Shown here piece after piece: positions 1-6,848 of a stretch of DNA of 31,725 bases. Under the pieces are notes generated by a model, which did no database searches, had not been told where the DNA came from, and worked only from the letters and a program-made list of their open reading frames with translations. Positions within the stretch are counted from its first letter, which is position 1; every line of letters starts with the position of its first letter. The stretch spans positions 1-31,725 of the forward strand of contig DAOTZS010000014.1 of NCBI GenBank assembly GCA_034434335.1, written 5' to 3'. Position numbers and translations under genes: made by a program. The stretch is from DAOTZS01 sp034434335 (lineage in GTDB: Bacteria; Chloroflexota; Anaerolineae; CG2-30-64-16).

Positions 1-196
1 GGCACAGCGACGCTGTGCCCGTACCGGGGCGCAGCGGGGGAGGGCCAGGGTGGGGGTCAGCCTGCCGGCTCTGCAGAAGTGCCGCGGAGGCCCCCACCCG
101 GCCTGCGGCCACCCTCCCCCGCCAGCCCCCCTTAGGGGGCGCGGCAGGGGAGGGTAGCTGTGGTCGCTAACTTGATGCCAATGGGCAACCACCAGG
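1..196. other. GC-rich intergenic region with hairpins, no gene seen
   Basis: No credible coding region is visible; the short open frames here are rich in Pro, Gly and Arg and match no family I know. The sequence is full of inverted repeats. Positions 1-19 form a 9-bp stem (GGCACAGCG against CGCTGTGCC) around a single base. Positions 111-155 form a long imperfect hairpin: ACCCTCCCC (111-119) pairs with GGGGAGGGT (147-155), and inside it GCCCCC (125-130) pairs with GGGGGC (135-140). No T-run follows on either strand, so these are more likely dispersed palindromic repeats than intrinsic terminators. Confidence 0.5.
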
Positions 197-288
197 GTAG
201 GGGCAGGCCTTGTGCCTGCCCAGCGGCACCGCGTAGGGGCAGGCCTTGTGCCTGCCCTGAATGGGGCAACCACAAGGGTTGCCCCTAC
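197..288. repeat. Cluster of short palindromic repeats downstream of pyrFE
   Basis: Two identical 25-bp copies lie at 197-221 and 233-257. Each starts GTAGGGGCAGGC and ends GCCTGCCC, so each can fold on itself. A third unit at 264-288 is on the opposite strand and has the same frame with a changed stem (read on the minus strand: GTAGGGGCAACCC, TTGT, GGTTGCCC). A partial fourth unit overlaps 183-200. The changes in stem 1 are matched in stem 2, which shows that the palindrome itself is kept. The minus-strand unit contains the pyrFE stop codon. The style is that of dispersed intergenic repeats; the copy number elsewhere in the genome cannot be seen here. Confidence 0.8.
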
Positions 289-1787
289 GAGGACGTCAGG
301 GCGAAATCGGGCGTCATCTCCAAAGGCAGGGGAAAACGGGTGCCTTCGGGCAGGGGCTCCTGATACCCTGCCAGGAAGGCCCGCGTGGCGTTGATCTGCT
401 CGCACGGGACGCGCTCGGCACGCTCCCAGTGGTCCAGCAGCTCGGTGAGGGTCACTACCGCATGCATCCGGAAACCGGCCCTTGTCAGCGCCTCCCTGGC
501 CCCCGACTGTCGGTCAATCAGGACTACCACATCCTCTACCACCAACCCCGCCTTTGACAGCTTCTGGATCGCCTCAAACTTGCTGCCCCCCGTGGTGGCC
601 AGATCATCAATCACTACCACCCGCTCCCCTGCCATGAAAACCCCTTCGATCTCAGCCTGCGTACCATAGGACTTGCTCTCCTTGCGCGGATAGAGCATGG
701 GCCAGCCGGTCTGCAGGCTGATCGCCGTGGCAATGGGCAGGGCAGCATAGGGTACCGCGGCCAGCCGGTCAAAGGCCAGGTTCTGAAGGATGGCCGCGTA
801 GGCTTCGGCCACGTCGCCCAGCAGCCCGGGATAGGCGATCAGGCGGCGGAGGTCAATGTAGATGGGGGACTGCAGCCCCGATTTCAGGGTGAATTGGCCG
901 AATTGCACACATCCCGCAGCCAGAAGCCCCTCCGCCAGGGAGGCGGTCAGGTCGGCCGGGACAGGCGAAGCTGGCACCGGCCGCACAGGGAGGGTGAGCC
1001 ACTCCCGTCGGATGGACTGCACGATCTGCTGGGCTGCCGCGCGCGGGTTGGCTGCGCGCGCAATCCCGCGGCTGACCGCGATCAGGAGACCCATGCCATC
1101 GGCGCGCAGGCCGGCGCGCAGGCTGCTGACCAGGTCACCCCCCTGCGCGCCAACGCCCGGGGCCAGGATCCACAGGTTGGGAGCTGCCCGGCGGATGCGC
1201 GCCAGCGCCTCAGGGTCGGTGGCGCCCACCACCAGCCCCAGGTTGTTGCTCCTGTTCCAGCCCTGAGCCAGCTCGGCCACCTTCTCGTAAAGGAGTTGAG
1301 CTGGCCGGCGGCCGGCCAGAGGCAGGTCCTGCAGATCGCGCGAGCCGGGATTGGAGGTCTTGCAGAGCAGGAACACCCCTCGCCGCGGGTCGTGCAGGAA
1401 GGGCATGATGCTATCGTGACCCAGGTAGGGGTTGAGGGTGATGGCATCGGCATCCAACACATCGAAGACCGAACGGGCATACGCTTCGGCCGTGGAGGCA
1501 ATGTCCCCACGCTTGACATCCAGGATCACCGGGATATCGTCCGGCACCGCGGCGATGACCTCACCCAGTACCGCCCAACCGGCCGGCCCCAGGGCCTCGA
1601 AGAAGGCCGAGTTGGGCTTATAAGCAGCAGCTACATCGGCCGTCGCGTCAATCAGGCGCAGGCAGAAGTCACGCGCTGCATCAGCCGTGGGGGATGTCAG
1701 GTCTGCCAGATAGGGGTCCAGGCCGACGCACAGCAACGATCTTGTGCGCCTTACCCTGGCTTCCAGGCGCGAGAAGAAGGTGGTCAT
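285..1787 (-). CDS. pyrFE: Fused orotidine-5'-phosphate decarboxylase / orotate phosphoribosyltransferase
   Basis: This 500-residue protein would carry out the last two steps of UMP synthesis: orotate plus PRPP to OMP, then OMP to UMP, in the cytoplasm. Residues 1-265 are a type 2 PyrF domain, with VGLDPYL near residue 21 and the catalytic DVKRGDIAST at 90-99. A Pro-rich linker (about 266-278) leads to a PyrE domain with YPRKESKSYGT (366-376) and the PRPP loop VVVIDDLATTGG (390-401). Both sites look intact. The ATG at 1787 has a very good ribosome site (AAGGAGG, about 6 bases upstream). The gene has its own promoter at 2018-2045 and a long structured leader. The domain order is F then E, opposite to animal UMP synthase. 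The stop codon lies in a palindromic repeat. Confidence 0.95.
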   Translation of the reverse strand: MTTFFSRLEARVRRTRSLLCVGLDPYLADLTSPTADAARDFCLRLIDATADVAAAYKPNSAFFEALGPAGWAVLGEVIAAVPDDIPVILDVKRGDIASTAEAYARSVFDVLDADAITLNPYLGHDSIMPFLHDPRRGVFLLCKTSNPGSRDLQDLPLAGRRPAQLLYEKVAELAQGWNRSNNLGLVVGATDPEALARIRRAAPNLWILAPGVGAQGGDLVSSLRAGLRADGMGLLIAVSRGIARAANPRAAAQQIVQSIRREWLTLPVRPVPASPVPADLTASLAEGLLAAGCVQFGQFTLKSGLQSPIYIDLRRLIAYPGLLGDVAEAYAAILQNLAFDRLAAVPYAALPIATAISLQTGWPMLYPRKESKSYGTQAEIEGVFMAGERVVVIDDLATTGGSKFEAIQKLSKAGLVVEDVVVLIDRQSGAREALTRAGFRMHAVVTLTELLDHWERAERVPCEQINATRAFLAGYQEPLPEGTRFPLPLEMTPDFALTSS

Positions 1788-1893
1788 GGCATCCTCCTTG
1801 TATTCGTCAGATCAGGGAATCAGGGTTCTGTGAAGGACGGGGTCCCCACCCCACTTGCAGCGCCACCGTGCCCAAAAGCGGCCGAAAAAGGGC

Positions 1894-1926
1894 AAAAAAA
1901 GAGAGAGCCTTTTGGGGGCTCTCTCT
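1894..1926 (-). terminator. Intrinsic terminator, probable attenuator in the pyrFE leader
   Basis: A 10-bp stem (1900-1909 with 1917-1926; GAGAGAGCC against GGCTCTCTC) is followed on the minus strand by seven T residues (1900-1894). It lies between the pyrFE promoter (2018-2045) and the pyrFE start (1787), so transcripts from that promoter must pass it. It could simply end priA read-through, but its place inside the leader points to attenuation. The 5' arm includes CCAGAGAG (minus strand, 1928-1921), a string I recall from PyrR-binding loops. Here it is part of the terminator stem, so a PyrR role is only a guess. Confidence 0.8.
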
Positions 1927-1937
1927 GGGCTGAACAG

Positions 1938-1974
1938 AAAAATCGCCCACGGGAGCCGAAGCTCCGGGGCGATT
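1938..1974 (-). terminator. Second terminator-like hairpin with UUCG tetraloop in the pyrFE leader
   Basis: The outer stem is AATCGCCC (1941-1948) with GGGCGATT (1967-1974). The inner stem GGAGC/GCTCC (1952-1956, 1961-1965) is closed by a TTCG loop as read on the minus strand. Five T residues (1942-1938) follow on the minus strand. It is the first hairpin met by RNA polymerase starting at the 2018-2045 promoter, about 40 nt after the start point. It could be a stand-alone terminator, an anti-antiterminator, or part of a ligand-sensing leader. Confidence 0.7.
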
Positions 1975-2017
1975 AGTACCTGCTGGTGGCAACCGACGTT
2001 CGTTCATACTGGGGCGT

Positions 2018-2045
2018 ATTTTATACAGAAACCCGAATCTGTCAA
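2018..2045 (-). promoter_or_regulatory. Sigma-70-type promoter for pyrFE
   Basis: On the minus strand a perfect TTGACA (2045-2040) is separated by 16 bases from TAAAAT (2023-2018, inside TATAAAAT). It sits just past the priA stop codon. The expected start point near 2011 gives a leader of roughly 220 nt before the pyrFE ATG. Confidence 0.8.
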
Positions 2046-2068
2046 AAAACGGCCCCGCAATTCCAACA

Positions 2069-4888
2069 TCACAGCACATCCACCGGGTCTATGTCGAGGG
2101 TCCAGCCCAGCGGCAGGGGCAGGTGGCGCAGTACCTGAGCTGGATCGGGGCTGCGCAGGATGATCTGCCAGCGATAGTATCCGCGCTCCCGGCTGAAGAA
2201 GCAGGGGCACGGGCCGATCAGGTCGGTATCGAGCCCCGGGCCCGCTACAGAGGCGAGCCGCGCTATCTCCTCCCGCAATTGCTGGGCCAGGCGGGTTGCC
2301 TCGGCCTGGGCTTTATCGCGGCGGGTATGGTGATACACCAGCCGGGCCAGCCGGCGTACCGGCGGGTAGCCCTGCTCGCGGCGGAAGGCCATCTCCTGAC
2401 GGTAGAAGCCTTCATAGTCGTGATGGCTGGCAGCGACAATGGCATAATGATCGGGATGGTAAGTCTGGACAATCACCTTGCCGCCCAGCGCGCTGCGGCC
2501 AGCCCGGCCGGCCACCTGGGTCAGCAGTTGAAAGGTGCGCTCACTGCACCGAAAATCGGGCAGGAACAGGCCCGTGTCCGCCGCGATCACCCCCACCAGG
2601 GTGACCAGGGGCAGGTCCAGCCCCTTGGCGATCATCTGCGTGCCGATCAGCACGTCCGCCTCATGGGCCACAAAGCGCTCCAGGATGACATCGTGCGCGC
2701 CCTTGCTGCCCGTCACATCCCGGTCCCAGCGCAGGGTACGCGCCTGGGGAAACTCCAGCCTTACCGCTTCTTCTACCCGTTCGGTGCCCACGCCAAAATG
2801 GCGGATGCGCCGGCTGCCGCACTTCTCGCACTTCGTGGGCACCGGATAGCCACGGCCGCAGTGATGGCAGACCAGGCGCTCATCGCTGCTGTGATAGGCC
2901 AGGGGGATGGCACAATGGGGGCAGGTCTCCACATGGCCACAGTCGCGGCATAGCACAAACGTGGCTGTGCCCCTCCGATTCAGGTAGAGGATGGCCTGCT
3001 GGCCTGCTGCCAGTACCTCGGCCAGGGCGGCCGAGAGGGCGCGGCTGAACATGCTGCGGTTGCCAGCGCGCAGCTCCTGCCGCATGTCCACGATCTCCAC
3101 AGGGGGCAGGTCGGCCGTTTCCAGGGGTAGGGGCCGCTCCTCATGTGGTCTTCTCGCCTCCTGCGCAGCCGCGCTGGCACCTGGCTGGCCGGCCAGGATG
3201 CGCGTGGGCAGGGTCAAGAGCTCGATCTCACCCTGCCGCGCGGCATAATACGTCTCCAGGGCTGGCGTGGCGCTGCCCAACAACACGGCCGCGCCGCAGA
3301 TGCGACCAAGCTCTATCGCTACCGTGCGGGCGTGATAGCGCGGGGTGCGCTCCTGCTTATAAGCCGTCTCGTGCTCCTCGTCTACCACGATCAGGCCCAG
3401 GCTGGGGAAGGGCAGGAAGAGCGCCGAGCGGGAACCCACCACCACCTGGGCTGCCGGATGGTTGGTGCGCACCCGCCGCCAGATGTCGAACCGCTCCCCG
3501 TCGCTGAGTTGGCTGTGCCACACGGTAACCTGGCCGGGGAAGCGCGCGGCAAAGCGCCGTATCGTCTGTGGGGTCAGTGCGATCTCCGGCACCAGCACCA
3601 CAGCCTGCTGGCCGCGTTTGAGCACTTCGCCCAGGGCGCGCAGGTAGATTTCCGTCTTGCCCGAGCCCGTGACGCCGTGCAGCAGGACCGGCCGCGGCCG
3701 GGGAAGGCCTTCTGCGCCAGGGAGGGGGGCCTCCGCGATGGCCCGGCTGACCACCTGCCAGACCCGCTCCTGGTTCTCGGTCAACACGGGTGGTTGATCC
3801 AGGGTGAACTCGCGGCCGGCCAGCGGATCGCGCCAGACCATCTCCTCGGCGATGGTAATCAGGCCGGCGCCCTCCAGATCGCGCAGGGTGTCAATATCCG
3901 CGCCTGTCTCCGCGTAGACCCAGCCGATCCAGGCCGGGCCGTCGTGGCGTGCCAGGGCCTCAAGCACAGCCCGATGCCTCTCGGCCCCCCGCAGCGTCAC
4001 AATCGCATCAGCCACCGCCTCGGCCGGCAGGTTGAGGGCCACCCGCGCTTTCTGGCCCCTCCCGGCCGACGGCATCAGGTGCACCCACCCCTTCTCGGCC
4101 AGGGCCTTCACCGGCCCGGAGGTACACCCCACCGCGGCGCAGAGTTCATCCAGCGCCACCTCACCCGCAGAAGCCGCCCCGTGCTGCCACAGGTAGAGCA
4201 GCACATCTGCCTGCTTCGAAGCCCGCCCCAGGGTCGGCAGCACCCCGGCAATTGCCTCCGGGGCGATCAGCAGCCGCACCTGGCGGTCGAACTTGGGCCG
4301 GGGCGGAGGGGTCGGGAAGCTGACGGTGCGCTCCACCAGCCCGCGCGCGATCAGCGGTTCCAGGTCGGCCTTCTGCGTGACACCGCGCAGCCCCTGCGTG
4401 ACCTCGGCCCAGGTGCCCTCGGCCTGGGCAATGCGGGCCAGCAATGCTGCCTGGGTGGGCGTCAGGTCGGGAACTTGCTCTACCGGGACCCCAGCCGTGT
4501 AGGTGAACACTGTACGCCCGCGCTGGGCCAGCCCGACCGGCAGCATCAGGCGCAGTGCCTCGATCAAGGGGGCAAGGTAGTAGGCGCTCAGCCACTGCGC
4601 CAGAGCCAGTTGCGCGGGGGTCAGCAGTGGCTGTGCCCAAACCAGAGAGAGGATCTGGCGCGTGTCGAAATCTGGGGGCGTAGCAGAGAGGCGCAGCACG
4701 ACGGCCTGCAGGCGCCGCCCGCGAAAGGGCACCCAGACCAGGTGCCCCGGTTGCAGCCGGCCGGCCAGTTGTTCAGGCACCGAGTAGGTGAAGGTCTGGC
4801 CCAGGGGGTCATACTCGGCGTCCTCGGCCGGCCCAGCGGTCACCCGTCGGCCGAGAGGGGTATTGACACATACATCCGCATAAAGCAT
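2069..4888 (-). CDS. priA: Primosomal protein N' (PriA), replication restart helicase
   Basis: PriA reloads the replisome at stalled forks and is a 3'-to-5' superfamily 2 DNA helicase. The 939 residues are somewhat longer than typical. An N-terminal DNA-binding part (FTYSVPEQL, PGHLVWVPF within about 30-55) is followed by a long middle region. The Walker A motif GVTGSGKTE has its lysine at about 411, and the DEEH box is at 503-506. The paired zinc-binding cysteines start at about residue 647 (CRDCG, CPHC, CHHCG, CEKC), all eight present. Motifs GVGTERVEE and QVAGRAGR follow. The extra length is in the middle region before the helicase core (about residues 120-390), which includes a helix-rich stretch I cannot assign. 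The start at 4888 lacks a strong ribosome site. The gene has its own upstream gap and appears to be transcribed singly. Confidence 0.95.
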   Translation of the reverse strand: MLYADVCVNTPLGRRVTAGPAEDAEYDPLGQTFTYSVPEQLAGRLQPGHLVWVPFRGRRLQAVVLRLSATPPDFDTRQILSLVWAQPLLTPAQLALAQWLSAYYLAPLIEALRLMLPVGLAQRGRTVFTYTAGVPVEQVPDLTPTQAALLARIAQAEGTWAEVTQGLRGVTQKADLEPLIARGLVERTVSFPTPPPRPKFDRQVRLLIAPEAIAGVLPTLGRASKQADVLLYLWQHGAASAGEVALDELCAAVGCTSGPVKALAEKGWVHLMPSAGRGQKARVALNLPAEAVADAIVTLRGAERHRAVLEALARHDGPAWIGWVYAETGADIDTLRDLEGAGLITIAEEMVWRDPLAGREFTLDQPPVLTENQERVWQVVSRAIAEAPLPGAEGLPRPRPVLLHGVTGSGKTEIYLRALGEVLKRGQQAVVLVPEIALTPQTIRRFAARFPGQVTVWHSQLSDGERFDIWRRVRTNHPAAQVVVGSRSALFLPFPSLGLIVVDEEHETAYKQERTPRYHARTVAIELGRICGAAVLLGSATPALETYYAARQGEIELLTLPTRILAGQPGASAAAQEARRPHEERPLPLETADLPPVEIVDMRQELRAGNRSMFSRALSAALAEVLAAGQQAILYLNRRGTATFVLCRDCGHVETCPHCAIPLAYHSSDERLVCHHCGRGYPVPTKCEKCGSRRIRHFGVGTERVEEAVRLEFPQARTLRWDRDVTGSKGAHDVILERFVAHEADVLIGTQMIAKGLDLPLVTLVGVIAADTGLFLPDFRCSERTFQLLTQVAGRAGRSALGGKVIVQTYHPDHYAIVAASHHDYEGFYRQEMAFRREQGYPPVRRLARLVYHHTRRDKAQAEATRLAQQLREEIARLASVAGPGLDTDLIGPCPCFFSRERGYYRWQIILRSPDPAQVLRHLPLPLGWTLDIDPVDVL

Positions 4889-4941
4889 GGCCCATGTTCC
4901 GGCGTGAGGCGATTAAGACACCGGACACCCGCATTCCCTTC

Positions 4942-5000
4942 GTAGTGACGACTTTAGTCGTCCCACAAGGGGAGAGCGACTAAAGTCGCTACTACAAAGC
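4942..5000. repeat. Nested inverted repeat upstream of priA
   Basis: GTAGT-GACGACTTTAGTCGTC (4942-4962) faces GCGACTAAAGTCGC-TACTAC (4976 onward). The two arms are inverted copies with a few differences, and each arm is also a palindrome by itself (GACGAC..GTCGTC, GCGACT..AGTCGC). It lies between the MEMO-family stop and the priA start, both on the minus strand. No T-run is present, so it is probably a dispersed repeat, although it could affect read-through. Confidence 0.75.
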
Positions 5001-5004
5001 TGCA

Positions 5005-5865
5005 TTACTTGTAGGCTGCGGCTGCCAGGTAGCCAACGCAATACGCGCCCGGCCGCTTATCACCTGTGACATCGCCTGAGGCCGCATATTTAAGCACCTG
5101 CACCCCACGGGCGCCCAGCTTTTGGGCCACCCGCAGTACAGCAACCAGGCCCGTAGCGCCACACGCCTGCACCTGGCCTGCCTGAAACGCGGCCACCAGC
5201 CCATCCACGTCAAATGCCCCCACCAGCTCGGCCAGACGGCCGTCAATGCGCACGACATCGTTGTAATTGTAGAGGTGGCTCAGGTCGGTGCTGGCGATGA
5301 ACAGGGTGCCTTCATCGGCCAACTGGGCCAGGCCGGCGGCAAGGGCATCCAGGTGGGCCGGCACGCCGGGATCGGTGATCTGTTCGCCGAGCATGATCGG
5401 CACCAGGCTGAAAGAGCCCAGGACCACCTGGAGGAAGGGCAACTGGATCTCCAGCGAATGCTCCTCATCCCCGCGCACATGGGTCAGGCTCACCTGGCGG
5501 CCCAGCTCGGCAATGTATGCGTGATCCAGGGGCACGTCGCCCAGGGGCGTGCGATAGGCGTCTTCCGCAGGCACCATGAAGGCGCCCATGCGGCTGCCCC
5601 AGATAGGCCTGTGCAGCGGGCCAAGGAGCACAACGCGGCGCACGTCCCGCCCGCGCACTTGAGCATAGGCATGTGCCGCAGTAGGCCCGGAATAGGCATA
5701 ACCCGCATGAGGGGTGATCAAGGCCACCGGCTCGCCAGGCAGGGCCACCGCCTTCACCTGGCCGAGGTAGCCCTCAATGGTCCGGCGCAACTCGGCAGGG
5801 CTGCCAGGATACCAACTGCCGGCAATAGCGGATGGACGGATAACAGGGCTTGCTCTCATTGACAT
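5005..5865 (-). CDS. MEMO1-family protein (AmmeMemoRadiSam system protein B)
   Basis: This 286-residue protein belongs to the MEMO family, related in fold to class III extradiol dioxygenases. Family landmarks are AIAGSWYPGSP (about 13-23), ALITPHAGYAYSGPTAAHAY (about 48-67), VVLLGPLHR, DEEHSLEIQLPFLQ (about 135-148) and IASTDLSHLYNY (about 190-201). The conserved His and Asp-Leu-Ser-His positions are kept. In many bacteria MEMO proteins sit beside an AMMECR1 protein and a radical SAM enzyme; neither partner is in this window. The substrate is unknown. The ATG at 5865 has a strong ribosome site (GGAGGTGA, 5876-5869) directly next to the left end of a MITE-like repeat, so that repeat forms the upstream region. 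Confidence 0.9.
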   Translation of the reverse strand: MSMRASPVIRPSAIAGSWYPGSPAELRRTIEGYLGQVKAVALPGEPVALITPHAGYAYSGPTAAHAYAQVRGRDVRRVVLLGPLHRPIWGSRMGAFMVPAEDAYRTPLGDVPLDHAYIAELGRQVSLTHVRGDEEHSLEIQLPFLQVVLGSFSLVPIMLGEQITDPGVPAHLDALAAGLAQLADEGTLFIASTDLSHLYNYNDVVRIDGRLAELVGAFDVDGLVAAFQAGQVQACGATGLVAVLRVAQKLGARGVQVLKYAASGDVTGDKRPGAYCVGYLAAAAYK

Positions 5866-5882
5866 GAATCACCTCCATCGTC

Positions 5883-6091
5883 GGTAACTATTCAGGCCGA
5901 TCGAAATCGCCCTCCCTGGGCACTGCGTGCCAGGTGGGGCGATCCTCCGGATCGCCCCTGCGCCGACACCTTTCATGTTTGCATCACCAGAGAGGTCGGC
6001 CTTCGCCGACATCTGGCCGCAGGCCCCCAAAGGGTGACGCCTCGGGCGAGCCCTCGGCGTGGGCCTTCCAGTCACCACCTGAATAGTTACC
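5883..6091. repeat. MITE-like element, copy 1 (209 bp, perfect 14-bp terminal inverted repeats)
   Basis: The ends are GGTAACTATTCAGG (5883-5896) and its exact inverse CCTGAATAGTTACC (6078-6091). The inside is non-coding and rich in hairpins: GTCGGC-CTTC-GCCGAC at 5995-6010, and GGGGCGATCC-TCC-GGATCGCCCC at 5936-5958. The second hairpin belongs to a roughly 41-bp stretch missing from copy 2 (16384-16546). CATCGT occurs just outside the left end (5876-5881) and at the right end (6091-6096), a possible but imperfect target duplication. No transposase is present. The left end touches the ribosome site of the MEMO gene and the right end supplies the stop codon of the rhomboid gene. Confidence 0.85.
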
Positions 6092-6848
6092 ATCGTTGAT
6101 CCCCCAGCCACAGGCCTGCCCATATGAACACGACAGCCGCCACTACAGCCAGCATCTGCCGCCAAAGCGGGGCCCAGTTGACCAGGCGTGGCGCCGGGTA
6201 AAAGCCAACCCACTCCCAGACCACCCCGTAATGGGGGCACAGGCCGAAGCCCAAGGCCAACCCGGTGAGCAGCCCACCCATATGGGCCAGATTGTTGATC
6301 CCGGGCACGGTGAAGCCAAACAGCAGGTTGACCCCTACCAGGGTGGCCAGGTTGCCGAGCCGCTGCCGGCCAAAGGCGCCAAACAGCTCGCGGTTGCGCA
6401 AGAAATAGGCGATCTCCGCGCCGACCAGGCCGAAAACGGCACCCGAGGCACCCGCCGAGAGCGCGCTGGAGCCCAGCAGATAGTAGGCCACACCGCCACC
6501 CAGGCCCGACAGGAAGTAGAGCAACGCAAAACGGCCTGAGCCATAGAAAGCTTCCACCTCGCGGCCCAGGCTGAATAGCGCCCACCCGTTGAAGGCCACA
6601 TGCATCAGGCCAATATGCAGAAACAACGTGCTGAACAGACGCCAGTATTCGCCCCTGGCAATCAGCGGATTGACCTGCGCGCCCAGCATCCGCAGCGTGA
6701 AGATGTTGGTAGAGCCACCCAAAACGCTCTCTGCACCAAAAGCCACCCCAATCAAAGCCAGGAGGAGGTAAGTAACCCAGGGCCGTGCCATGGGCAGGCG
6801 CAGGGCTGGCGTGGGCCGTGGGAAGGCGGACGGCTCATTGGAGATCAT
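6087..6848 (-). CDS. Rhomboid-family intramembrane serine protease
   Basis: Rhomboids cut substrate proteins inside the membrane. The 253 residues contain about six membrane segments, the loop segment HIGLMHVAFN, the catalytic serine motif GASGAVFG and the catalytic histidine in NLAHMGG, so Ser, His and the HxxxN motif are all present. I place the start at the ATG at 6848, which overlaps the gmk stop as ATGA and implies translational coupling. An in-frame start at 6878 would add ten residues (MPHGLAAGGA). The last codon and the TAA stop come from the terminal repeat of the MITE-like element, so insertion may have changed the C-terminus. The substrate is unknown. Confidence 0.9.
   Translation of the reverse strand: MISNEPSAFPRPTPALRLPMARPWVTYLLLALIGVAFGAESVLGGSTNIFTLRMLGAQVNPLIARGEYWRLFSTLFLHIGLMHVAFNGWALFSLGREVEAFYGSGRFALLYFLSGLGGGVAYYLLGSSALSAGASGAVFGLVGAEIAYFLRNRELFGAFGRQRLGNLATLVGVNLLFGFTVPGINNLAHMGGLLTGLALGFGLCPHYGVVWEWVGFYPAPRLVNWAPLWRQMLAVVAAVVFIWAGLWLGDQRW

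Noticed and set aside
197..288. CRISPR array
   Set aside because: Only two or three short palindromic units, one inverted, and spacers of about 10 bases.
1941..1974. tRNA or small structured RNA
   Set aside because: A single stem with TTCG loop and T-run; no cloverleaf and no T-loop or anticodon pattern.
894..1976. 360-residue plus-strand open frame
   Set aside because: Antisense to pyrFE; low-complexity shadow.
3143..4945. 600-residue plus-strand open frame
   Set aside because: Antisense to priA, which has full helicase motifs; no motif of its own.
5866..5900. Promoter for the MEMO gene inside the repeat end
   Set aside because: Only weak TAGTTA-like boxes without a matching -35 on the minus strand.
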